NCBI GenBank assembly: GCA_003152145.1
Contig: PLZL01000428.1
Location: forward strand, 254-6,265
Source of the DNA: Limisphaerales bacterium
GTDB taxonomy: Bacteria; Verrucomicrobiota; Verrucomicrobiae; Limisphaerales; UBA11358
Length of the DNA stretch: 6,012 nt
Direction of reading: 5' to 3'
Every line of letters begins with the position of its first letter. Within the stretch, counting starts at the first letter, position 1. The position numbers were made by a program, and so were the translations under genes. Under the pieces are notes generated by a model. It was not told the origin of the DNA and did not search any database. It was given only the letters and a program-made list of their open reading frames with translations. Positions 1-5,987 of this stretch are shown here, piece by piece.

Positions 1-226
1 CCGCCGTTTCATAAATCAAGGCCTCACGCGCCGGGAATATTTTGATGGCACCCATGGCCGACTGCCACCGGCCCCACTTGGCCAGGCCAAAACCCTCCGC
101 TACGCCCACGATCAGCATCATCGGCAAAAGATAAAGCCCCACGATGTAACCGAGGCCGCGCCGCGACAGCGCGACCTTGTTCCACGCCGCCTCCGGCTCA
201 AATATCAGAAACAACGCCTTGATCAT
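1..226 (-). CDS. Yip1-like integral membrane protein, N-terminal fragment (cut by window edge)
   Basis: Reading the minus strand from the ATG at 226-224 gives 75 uninterrupted codons running off the left edge, so only the N-terminus is present. It begins MIKALFLIFEPEAAWNKV and continues with a hydrophobic stretch at about residues 27-42 (YIVGLYLLPMMLIVGV), which should be the first membrane helix. The short amphipathic start with 'IFEPEAAW' followed by a helix resembles Yip1-domain membrane proteins as I remember them from Verrucomicrobia; the function of these bacterial proteins is not established. It is divergent from the ftsB-like gene, with 84 bp between start codons. No Shine-Dalgarno is visible, but a promoter-like pair sits unusually close to the ATG. 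The coding call is fairly safe from the open frame and composition. The family name is moderate because most of the protein lies outside the window. Confidence 0.68.
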   Translation of the reverse strand, partial: MIKALFLIFEPEAAWNKVALSRRGLGYIVGLYLLPMMLIVGVAEGFGLAKWGRWQSAMGAIKIFPAREALIYETA

Positions 227-235
227 GTGGCCACA

Positions 236-264
236 AAGATACCGATACGCGGGCGCGCTGACAA
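236..264 (-). promoter_or_regulatory. Possible sigma-70-type promoter for the Yip1-like gene
   Basis: On the minus strand, TTGTCA (264-259; 5 of 6 matches to TTGACA) is followed after exactly 17 bases by TATCTT (241-236; 4 of 6 matches to TATAAT). The -10-like box ends only 9 bases before the ATG at 226, so transcription would start at or within a few bases of the start codon and give a nearly leaderless mRNA. That fits the missing Shine-Dalgarno, but a match of this strength can arise by chance. Confidence 0.3.
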
Positions 265-309
265 TAAAATCCGCTTTCGCCCACGGCGCGAGCGTGTTTA
301 ACTCGCCGC

Positions 310-633
310 GTGAACGTTGATCTCGGCATCTGGAGCAAACTGACGAAAGTCGTCGTCGGCCTCGTCGTGCTGGCCGTGCTGCTGCTGATTGCGATGTGTT
401 ACCTGCCGCTGATTCAGGAAAACACCCGGATGCGCGCGCAAATTTTCAAGCTGGACCAGCAGCTTAAAGCCGAGCAGGAAAAATCCGAACAACTTCAGAC
501 CCAAATCGGGGCGTTGCGCAACGACCCGAAGACCGTCGAACGCCTCGCGAGAGAGAAACTCGGCTACGCCAAGCCGGATGAGACCGTGATCCGGTTTGAA
601 ACACCCATGACAAATTCAACACCGCAACAATAG
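310..633 (+). CDS. ftsB: FtsB/DivIC-family septum formation initiator
   Basis: A 107-residue protein with the layout of the FtsB/DivIC family. It has a short cytoplasmic N-terminus, one membrane helix at about residues 13-34 (VVVGLVVLAVLLLIAM core), and a charged Gln/Glu/Lys-rich coiled coil at about 36-70. The family's C-terminal motif is at about 76-96 (VERLAREKLGYAKPDETVIRF, split by no gap). In studied bacteria these bitopic proteins join an FtsL-type partner through the coiled coil and help activate septal peptidoglycan synthesis at the divisome. The start is GTG at 310: an in-frame TAA lies at 265-267 and no ATG, or other GTG, is in frame between them. No clear Shine-Dalgarno precedes it. 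The length matches the family (about 90-120). The gene converges on the protease gene with a 4-bp gap. The family is confident; whether it is FtsB or DivIC cannot be settled here. Confidence 0.85.
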   Translation: MNVDLGIWSKLTKVVVGLVVLAVLLLIAMCYLPLIQENTRMRAQIFKLDQQLKAEQEKSEQLQTQIGALRNDPKTVERLAREKLGYAKPDETVIRFETPMTNSTPQQ

Positions 634-637
634 GAAT

Positions 638-1810
638 TCAGTTTGGATTCTTCGGTGCGTGGGGCGAAAGAATGTTCCGCAGCACAACCGTGGTTTTGAA
701 AATCTTGTCGCCGCGTTTCAAGGTGAGCTCGATTTTGGTTCCGGCCGGTTGATCCCAAAACCGGCTCAAGGGTAAAACATTTGGGTCGGTGCGCCATTTG
801 GTAACATCAAGGTCGCCGATTTTCAACAGCACATCATCATTGCGAATTCCTGCTTCGTAAGCCGGGCTGCCGTCAAGCACGTGGGTGAGCCCGTTGTCTT
901 CCTGCAAATTCAGAGGCACGAACACGGCTCCAAGGCGATTGTGGTCGTAAGGCAACGCTGGCGTCTGTTTTGGCCGCAGATAAGCGACGCCATGCTTGTT
1001 ATCAATGACGATGTCCAATCGTTTCAAGGCGGCAAAACCGAGCGTTGCCTCGAATTTTGTTTGCGGCGAGGAGTGCAAGGCTACATCACCTGAATCTGCT
1101 TCCATGACCGGAACATCGGTCAAAGTCAGCAAGCCCAATGAAATTTTATCAGCCCAGGATTCTTCAGTTACCACCAGCCCGGGATTGGGCGTGTAATAGG
1201 CCTGCATCGTGAATGGCTGATTTGCATGAGCCAACTTCCAGTCATGCCATCTTTGAGGATTAAGTTTGACTCCATAATCACAACCGGAATCCAACGCTAA
1301 AATCAGCTTTTGACTTTTGCCTGACGATAGTTCCAGGGTCAAATCGTCTGTATTGGTTGGAATCGGAAATTCAAACCATCCCGGCGATGCATCAGGAATA
1401 TTCGTAAGAAGAGTAAATGTGTGATTTGCAAAATCTACAGAAAAGATGTTTTTGTTAAGTGCTGGCCATCCCAACATTCCATCTGCACCGAATTTTAGAT
1501 AAGCTGGATTATCCAAAACTGCAAAACAAGCTGCAAAGTTGGTATTTGCGATATCCAAGTTGCATAATTCAGACCATCCAACAGCAATCTGTCCGGGTCC
1601 GACCTGGTTATTTGTCGGAGGGGACGTAACTTTTAAGCCCAATTTCTGAATAGTTGCCGAGAACAGAACAAAAGGAGTGTCCGACCCCGTATCGAAAATA
1701 AATCTGACCGGTTTGTTGTTAATTTTTCCGTCTATGAAGATGCACGCATCTTTAGCATTGGCAACGATTGAACAAAAACACGCCAGAATGATTGAAGAAA
1801 CAATTTTCAT
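638..1810 (-). CDS. Secreted bilobed retropepsin-like aspartic protease with C-terminal PDZ domain
   Basis: A 390-residue protein. Residues 1-19 form a Sec signal peptide (MKIVSSIILACFCSIVANA, probable cleavage after ANA). A first aspartic-protease lobe spans about 22-135, with the catalytic-type motif FIFDTGSD (Asp40-Thr41-Gly42) and a later hydrophobic-hydrophobic-Gly element at ADGMLGWPAL (109-118). A second lobe at about 145-280 carries ALDSGCD (Asp174-Ser175-Gly176) and TLGFAALKRLDIVID (256-270), the same order of elements again. A PDZ domain follows at about 285-380, including GSPAYEAGIRNDDVLLKIGD. The likely role is proteolysis of envelope or exported proteins, with PDZ binding C-termini; no substrate can be named. 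The ATG at 1810 gives a good signal peptide. An ILAC lipobox-like string is present, but the hydrophobic core continues past it, so a lipoprotein is less likely. The gene is far more AT-rich (about 38-40% GC in sampled 60-bp blocks) than its neighbours and lies 34 bp downstream of frr. Confidence 0.8.
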   Translation of the reverse strand: MKIVSSIILACFCSIVANAKDACIFIDGKINNKPVRFIFDTGSDTPFVLFSATIQKLGLKVTSPPTNNQVGPGQIAVGWSELCNLDIANTNFAACFAVLDNPAYLKFGADGMLGWPALNKNIFSVDFANHTFTLLTNIPDASPGWFEFPIPTNTDDLTLELSSGKSQKLILALDSGCDYGVKLNPQRWHDWKLAHANQPFTMQAYYTPNPGLVVTEESWADKISLGLLTLTDVPVMEADSGDVALHSSPQTKFEATLGFAALKRLDIVIDNKHGVAYLRPKQTPALPYDHNRLGAVFVPLNLQEDNGLTHVLDGSPAYEAGIRNDDVLLKIGDLDVTKWRTDPNVLPLSRFWDQPAGTKIELTLKRGDKIFKTTVVLRNILSPHAPKNPN

Positions 1811-1844
1811 TCAGCGATTCATGGCGGGCATTTATTTCATGCAC

Positions 1845-2405
1845 TCAAACGGTCATGATTTCCTTTTCCTTGGCGGCGAGGTGCTGGTCTATCTTGGCGA
1901 TGTATTGGTCGGTGAGCTTCTGCAAATCCTTTTCGGCCTGTTTCTCCTGGTCCTCGGTGATGCCGCTGTCGTGCCTGTGTTTCTTCAACTGCTCCATGGC
2001 GTCGCGCCGGACGTGCCGGACGGCCACGCGCCCGTCCTCGGCCATCTTCTTGGTGATTTTGACGAATTCCTGACGGCGTTCCTGGCTCAATTCGGGGAAC
2101 GCCAGCCGGATGATTTTGCCCTGAATCGCCGGCATGAAACCGAGGTTCGCCTTTTGAATGGCCTTTTCAATCGGGTGCAGCGAATTGAAGTCCCACGGCG
2201 TGAGGACAAGCATCCGCGGTTCCGGCGTGGTGATGCCGGCCAGCTCGCGGATGCGCATCTGCGAGCCATAGACCTCCACCACAATGTTTTCAACGAGCGC
2301 GGCGGACGCCTTGCCGGTGCGCACGCCAGCGAATCCGTTCACGATCACCTGCTCGGATTTGATCATCTTGTCCTCGGCTTCCAGTAAAATATCATCGGGT
2401 GTCAT
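1845..2405 (-). CDS. frr: Ribosome recycling factor
   Basis: A 186-residue protein, the normal length for ribosome recycling factor (about 185). With EF-G, this cytoplasmic protein splits the post-termination ribosome so its subunits can be reused. The characteristic elements appear in order: GVRTGKASAALVENIVVEVYG at about residues 27-47 (family consensus RTG.A....L), the TPWD block at 69-72, IEKAIQKANLG at 79-89, and the arginine-rich VAVRHVRRDAMEQLKK at 127-142. Arg130, Arg133 and Arg134 fall where the family has conserved rRNA-contacting arginines. The N- and C-terminal thirds form the long helical bundle, and the middle third is the beta-rich domain. ATG at 2405 gives the expected N-terminus; no good Shine-Dalgarno is seen. 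pyrH, a common upstream neighbour in other bacteria, is absent here: upstream lies a divergent radical SAM gene. The protease gene follows at 34 bp and could share the transcript. Confidence 0.97.
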   Translation of the reverse strand: MTPDDILLEAEDKMIKSEQVIVNGFAGVRTGKASAALVENIVVEVYGSQMRIRELAGITTPEPRMLVLTPWDFNSLHPIEKAIQKANLGFMPAIQGKIIRLAFPELSQERRQEFVKITKKMAEDGRVAVRHVRRDAMEQLKKHRHDSGITEDQEKQAEKDLQKLTDQYIAKIDQHLAAKEKEIMTV

Positions 2406-2413
2406 ACGAGGGC

Positions 2414-2419
2414 ATTTTA
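2414..2419 (-). promoter_or_regulatory. Possible -10 box for frr
   Basis: On the minus strand TAAAAT (5 of 6 matches to TATAAT) ends 8 bases before the frr ATG at 2405. No convincing -35 hexamer lies 16-18 bases upstream; that spacing falls inside the inverted repeat at 2424-2443. If this box is used, the frr transcript would begin almost at its start codon, as suggested for the Yip1-like gene. The call rests on one hexamer only. Confidence 0.25.
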
Positions 2420-2423
2420 GCAG

Positions 2424-2443
2424 ATTCGACCGCCGGGTCGAAT
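2424..2443. repeat. Perfect 8-bp inverted repeat upstream of frr
   Basis: ATTCGACC (2424-2431) and GGTCGAAT (2436-2443) are exact reverse complements separated by GCCG. The structure lies 18 bp upstream of the frr start and 162 bp from the radical SAM start, in the divergent intergenic region. It overlaps where a -35 box for frr would be. It could be a protein-binding operator or part of a decayed palindromic element. A terminator is unlikely because no T-run follows on either strand and no gene ends toward it. Confidence 0.5.
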
Positions 2444-2465
2444 GAAAATTCGATTGCTGATTTCT

Positions 2466-2547
2466 CCTGGGCGGGCCGGCGTCCCGCCGGCTTGCTGCTT
2501 AAGTGATGAAAATTCATATGTGCTGCGGGGACGGCGGCGCTCCCAGG
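2466..2547. repeat. Degenerate palindromic repeat element (GRAGVPPAC type)
   Basis: The left half is well preserved: GCCGGCG (2475-2481) and CGCCGGC (2485-2491) form a perfect 7-bp stem with a 3-base loop. The plus strand here would translate as GRAGVPPAC, a phrase I recall from palindromic elements in Verrucomicrobiota genomes. CCTGGG (2466-2471) and CCCAGG (2542-2547) could form an outer 6-bp stem, giving a size of about 82 bp. That is close to the two elements inside the downstream gene. The right inner hairpin expected for an intact copy is not recognisable, so this looks like an old, decayed member. It occupies much of the 200-bp non-coding region between frr and the radical SAM gene. 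Confidence 0.5.
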
Positions 2548-2605
2548 GTCGCCACCATGCCTCTGCTTCATTGCACACCACTCCGCGCATTGCTAAGCTG
2601 GGAAC

Positions 2606-4252
2606 GTGGCGGACATCGTTTTAACCACGCTCAACGCGAGGTTCATCCACGCCGCGTTCGGCCTTCGCTATCTGCTGGCCAACCTCGGTGAACTGAAACC
2701 ACGCGCGTGCCTCGCTGAATTTGACATCAATCAGCGTCCGCTCGACATCGCGGAAATCCTCCTTGCGCACAATCCGAAAATCATCGGCTTCGGCATCTAC
2801 ATCTGGAACGTCGAACAGACGACCGAGGTCATCGCTGCCATCAAACGCGTCCGGCCGGACATCAAAATCATCATCGGCGGACCGGAGGTCAGCTACGAAA
2901 CCGAGGAACAAAAAATCGTCCAGCTTGCCGACCACGTCATCAGCGGCGAGGCCGATTTGAAATTTGCGGAGGTGTGCGGTGTATTGCTAGGAGGTAGGGC
3001 GGGCACTCCGTTGCCCGCCGCCCAAAATACAACTCACAAACGGCGCGCAGAGGACTGCGCGCCCTACCCCAAAATCATCCCCGCCGAACTGCCAGACTTT
3101 TCGCAAATTGCCCTGCCCTACGACCTTTACACCGACGACGACCTCGCGCACCGCATCATTTACGTCGAGGCATCGCGCGGCTGCCCGTTCACCTGCGAGT
3201 TCTGCCTGTCGTCGCTCGACATTCCCGTGCGGCAGGTGCCACTGGACAAATTTCGCGGCGATATGCAAAAGCTTTTGGATCGCGGGCTGAAACAGTTCAA
3301 GTTCGTTGACCGCACGTTCAATCTCAACGTCAGCTTCAGCAAAACGATTCTCGAATTCTTTCTTGCGCGTTATCAGCCCGGCCATTTCTTCCATTTCGAA
3401 ATGATTCCCGACCGGCTGCCCGAATCGCTGCGCGAAATCATCGCCAGATTCCCGCCGAGCGCGCTGCAATTCGAGGTGGGCGTCCAGACGTTCAACGAGG
3501 AAGTCGGAGGCCTGATCAAACGCCGGCAGAATTACGACAAACTCGCGGATAATTTCCATTTTCTCCGCCGCGAAACCGGCGTCCACATTCACGCCGACCT
3601 GATTGTCGGTTTGCCCGGCGAGACCGTTGAAAGTTTTGCCGCCGGTTTCGACCGGCTCATCACGCTCGGCCCGCAGGAAATCCAGGTGGGCATCCTGAAA
3701 CGGCTGCGCGGCACGCCGATTGTCCGGCACAACACCGACTGGCGGATGATTTACAATCCGCATCCGCCCTATGAGATTCTCCAGAACAAGCTGATTGATT
3801 TCGCGATGATGCAAAGGTTGCGCCGGCTCGCGCGCTACTGGGACATGGTTGGCAACAGCGGCAACTTCATCGAGAGCACGCCGTTGATTTGGAGCGTAGG
3901 ACAGGCGTCGCGCCTGTCTCCATCTAATCCGGAAAATAATGAGACAGGCAGGATTCCTGTCCTACGCCCCTTCGCCAGTTTCCTCCGTTTCAGCGACTGG
4001 CTCCACGCGCGCACTCACCGCACCGACGGCATCGCCCTGATGCGACTGATGGAACTGCTCTTTGAATTTCTCACCGCCGAACTCCGTCTCGACCCAAAGC
4101 TGGTGGCCGAAACCTTGTGGCGCGATTACCGCCGCGGCGGACGCCACGACAAACCCGGTTTCCTGAAGCCGTTTCTGTCCGAAGAAAAATTTTCCCCGCT
4201 GCGAAAGCCCAGAACTGCCCTGCCCAAGCGTCAGGCGCGCCATCTGGTTTGA
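2606..4252 (+). CDS. B12-binding-type radical SAM protein, DUF4080 family, with two in-frame repeat insertions
   Basis: A 548-residue protein. Residues 1-128 form a B12-binding-like Rossmann domain ([18 protein letters not shown] near 10-27, GFGIYIWN at 61-68, [11 protein letters not shown] near 88-98, ISGEAD at 112-117). The radical SAM core follows, with its cluster motif CPFTCEFC (Cys193, Cys197, Cys200), then FEVGVQTFN (289-297) and [12 protein letters not shown] (329-340). From about 370 to the end is the DUF4080-type region ([12 protein letters not shown], 410-421; [17 protein letters not shown]). Such enzymes bind a 4Fe-4S cluster and cleave S-adenosylmethionine to make a radical; this family's substrate is unknown. 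No DxHxxG cobalamin-ligand motif is visible in the N-terminal domain. Residues about 130-155 and 430-454 are encoded by palindromic elements and look like foreign insertions; without them the length would be about 498. The start is GTG at 2606, with GGGAA nearby as a weak ribosome site. No internal stop, so probably functional. Confidence 0.9.
   Translation: MADIVLTTLNARFIHAAFGLRYLLANLGELKPRACLAEFDINQRPLDIAEILLAHNPKIIGFGIYIWNVEQTTEVIAAIKRVRPDIKIIIGGPEVSYETEEQKIVQLADHVISGEADLKFAEVCGVLLGGRAGTPLPAAQNTTHKRRAEDCAPYPKIIPAELPDFSQIALPYDLYTDDDLAHRIIYVEASRGCPFTCEFCLSSLDIPVRQVPLDKFRGDMQKLLDRGLKQFKFVDRTFNLNVSFSKTILEFFLARYQPGHFFHFEMIPDRLPESLREIIARFPPSALQFEVGVQTFNEEVGGLIKRRQNYDKLADNFHFLRRETGVHIHADLIVGLPGETVESFAAGFDRLITLGPQEIQVGILKRLRGTPIVRHNTDWRMIYNPHPPYEILQNKLIDFAMMQRLRRLARYWDMVGNSGNFIESTPLIWSVGQASRLSPSNPENNETGRIPVLRPFASFLRFSDWLHARTHRTDGIALMRLMELLFEFLTAELRLDPKLVAETLWRDYRRGGRHDKPGFLKPFLSEEKFSPLRKPRTALPKRQARHLV
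2993..3068. repeat. Palindromic double-hairpin element inside the radical SAM gene (copy 1)
   Basis: The outer arms GGTAGGGCG (2993-3001) and CGCCCTACC (3060-3068) are perfect 9-bp reverse complements. Inside are two more perfect stems: GCGGGCA (2999-3005) with TGCCCGC (3012-3018), and GGCGCGCAG (3042-3050) with CTGCGCGCC (3055-3063) around an AGGA loop. The spacer between hairpins (about 3024-3040) is A-rich. The element encodes residues 130-155 (GRAGTPLPA... and ...RRAEDCAPY). It sits between the B12-like domain and the radical SAM core, where an added loop should be tolerated. Target duplications cannot be identified by eye. Confidence 0.85.
3894..3967. repeat. Palindromic double-hairpin element inside the radical SAM gene (copy 2)
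   Basis: The outer arms GCGTAGGACAGG (3894-3905) and CCTGTCCTACGC (3956-3967) are perfect 12-bp reverse complements. GACAGGCG (3900-3907) pairs with CGCCTGTC (3911-3918), and GACAGG (3943-3948) with CCTGTC (3956-3961), giving two hairpins. Alternatively CCTGTCTC (3913-3920) pairs with GAGACAGG (3941-3948), so the whole element can fold as one long hairpin with internal loops. It encodes residues 430-454 (VGQASRLS... and ...ETGRIPVLR), in the C-terminal region between STPLIW and [10 protein letters not shown]. Its GTAGG...CCTAC ends match those of copy 1. Confidence 0.85.
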
Positions 4253-4322
4253 GACAACGCATGATAAAATCTTGCGTGACCTTTTGGCTCATGCCTTCTG
4301 ATTCCAGAATTCGTTACCGTGT
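4253..4322. other. Intergenic gap between convergent genes, no recognisable signal
   Basis: These 70 bases separate the stop codons of the radical SAM gene (plus) and the beta-propeller gene (minus). A bidirectional terminator would be expected here, but I see no GC-rich hairpin with a T-run on either strand and no repeat element. Confidence 0.5.
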
Positions 4323-5987
4323 TCAGGGGTCAAACCGGAGACGGTAGAACATATGGTCGCCGGTCGTCGGAATAATGAACCAATACCGGCCACCGCCTAT
4401 CATGAAACCGAAGATATTATCAGCAGGAGTCCAAGTCGTGTAATTGGTGGATGATTCAAGCGTGTAATTGGCACCCCCGGTCTTGTTCCACGGCCAGGAT
4501 GCCAAAGCCATGCCCGACATATGGAAGGCGGGGTCGTTGCCTGATTGCATTTGCAGCACCGGATAATCCGGGTCCAGTTTTGCGACAAACAAATCGAGGT
4601 AAGTATTCGTGACGGCGAACGACCCGAACAGGACATTGGTTCCCTGCGTCCAGCCGGTGATGAATGGGGTGGCCGTTGAATCCACCGCAATCGAAATCGC
4701 CCGCTGGTCGTTTGTGCCCACCACTTCGATGATGCGCATCAGGTTTCCGTAGGGATCGAACCTCGCCACAAAAACGTCGGCAGGCCCGCCGGCAATCAGG
4801 TTCGGTTCGGTATTGGTGAGTGTCACGCCACCCAATGCAAAAGTGGCGCTTAGGAAAAAGCCGGCGATGTAGCTGTTGCCAAATGGGTCCAGGGCGATGC
4901 CCATGCTGGCGACGTTGTTGTTGCCCTGGCCGGCCACGGCCCAAACGGGATTGCCGGAGGGGTTCAGTTTGGCGATGAAGAGGGCCGTGTCAGGCAGAAG
5001 ATTGTAGGCGTTGCTCAGGACGATGCTCCCAAAATAGACATTGCTGCTGCTGGTGTTTCCCGTGATGTAACAGTTGGTGGATCTGTCCACCGCGATGCCC
5101 GTCGCGGAATCCACACTGGTGCCACCAAATACATTCGCCCAAATCACGTTGCCCGAGGGGTCGTATTTTGCCACCACAAAATCTTGGCAGGTGTTGGTTC
5201 CCCTCACGGACAAAACAAAGCCGCCGAACGCCGCGTTCGTGCTGCGGATGTCCGCGAGCAAATACGGATCGCCGGCGGGATCCAACGCAACCGCAATGCC
5301 GCCATCAATTGCCGTTCCGCCCGCCTGTTGCGCCCAAAGCAGGCTGCCGGAGGGGTCGTATTTCAGCAAGAAAGCGTCCGAGGAACCACGGCTGACCAGC
5401 CTGATGCCGCCAAAGGTGTTCGTGCCGTAAAAGCTGCCGGTCACGTAACAATTCCCGGCGTTGTCCGCCGCAACCTGATAGCCGCTGGAATTGTAACCCG
5501 CGTCCGGCCCGTGCGCCCAAAGCAGATTGCCGTCCGTATCGAGCTTGGCAACGAACACGGAGTTGTTCCCGTTCGGGGAAAAATTGGTGAGCGTCACCCC
5601 GCCGATAAGAAAATTTGTCGAATTGAAAAAGCCGGTCACATAGCAATTGCGGTTGGTGTCCACGGCGATGCCCCATCCCCGATCGTTGTTCGTGCCGCCG
5701 AACCCGGTGGCCCAGAGCACGTTTCCGGCAGTGTCATATTTCGCGATGAACCCGTCCCAGGGGTTGACGTTCGACGGGAAATTATTTGTCAGGCCAATGC
5801 CGCCGATGGAGAAGTTGGTGGAATTAAAGTAGCCGACTATGTAGCTGTTGCCGGCATTGTCCACGGCAATCTGGTGGCTCACCTCGGCGCCGCTGCCGCC
5901 GGCCGTTCTCACCCACAGGAAATCGTTGGTATCGGCTCTGAGATTCGCCGGAAAGACAGCCAACGCGAACAACAGGAAGGCCACCAC
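4323..5987 (-). CDS. Secreted SBBP-type beta-propeller repeat protein
   Basis: At least 554 residues. A hydrophobic export signal at about residues 2-18 (VAFLLFALAVFPANLRA) is followed by seven repeats of 61-69 residues. Each ends near a (D)xF(V/I)AK(Y/L)D-xxGNxxW block, at about 78, 143, 204, 269, 335, 404 and 465. Within each, a GIAVDxxGNxYVTGxF segment precedes an FGGxxLTN strand. This is the SBBP beta-propeller repeat; seven units could close one seven-bladed propeller (inference). The last 50 residues (NYTLESSTNYTTWTP ... MFYRLRFDP) are a short tail domain common on secreted Verrucomicrobiota proteins, as I recall. The likely location is periplasm or cell surface; no catalytic motif is seen, so binding or a structural role is possible. 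The GTG at 5987 is only one candidate start. The frame stays open to the right edge and adds ...RPCSAPGF, which would supply the positive charge the signal peptide lacks, so the true start may be beyond 6012. Confidence 0.85.
   Translation of the reverse strand: MVAFLLFALAVFPANLRADTNDFLWVRTAGGSGAEVSHQIAVDNAGNSYIVGYFNSTNFSIGGIGLTNNFPSNVNPWDGFIAKYDTAGNVLWATGFGGTNNDRGWGIAVDTNRNCYVTGFFNSTNFLIGGVTLTNFSPNGNNSVFVAKLDTDGNLLWAHGPDAGYNSSGYQVAADNAGNCYVTGSFYGTNTFGGIRLVSRGSSDAFLLKYDPSGSLLWAQQAGGTAIDGGIAVALDPAGDPYLLADIRSTNAAFGGFVLSVRGTNTCQDFVVAKYDPSGNVIWANVFGGTSVDSATGIAVDRSTNCYITGNTSSSNVYFGSIVLSNAYNLLPDTALFIAKLNPSGNPVWAVAGQGNNNVASMGIALDPFGNSYIAGFFLSATFALGGVTLTNTEPNLIAGGPADVFVARFDPYGNLMRIIEVVGTNDQRAISIAVDSTATPFITGWTQGTNVLFGSFAVTNTYLDLFVAKLDPDYPVLQMQSGNDPAFHMSGMALASWPWNKTGGANYTLESSTNYTTWTPADNIFGFMIGGGRYWFIIPTTGDHMFYRLRFDP

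Noticed and set aside
1677..2387. 236-codon plus-strand open frame
   Set aside because: It lies antisense to frr and the start of the protease gene. frr is unmistakable on the other strand, and this translation has no recognisable domain; it is a shadow.
2442..2691. Two short plus-strand open frames upstream of the radical SAM gene
   Set aside because: They read through the decayed palindromic element (GRAGVPPAC) and run into the radical SAM start in other frames. They look like repeat-derived translation, not genes.
2987..3814. 275-codon minus-strand open frame
   Set aside because: Antisense to the radical SAM core, whose motifs are clear. The high GC of the host gene produces long antisense frames.
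2606..4252. Radical SAM gene as a pseudogene disrupted by insertions
   Set aside because: Both insertions keep the frame, no stop codon is introduced, and the Cys193/197/200 cluster motif and flanking family motifs are intact.
4456..4944. 162-codon minus-strand open frame
   Set aside because: It overlaps the SBBP protein in another frame on the same strand; the repeat protein explains the region.
4323..5987. Tandem DNA repeat or CRISPR-like array
   Set aside because: The periodicity of about 61-69 codons is a diverged protein repeat, not identical DNA repeats with spacers.
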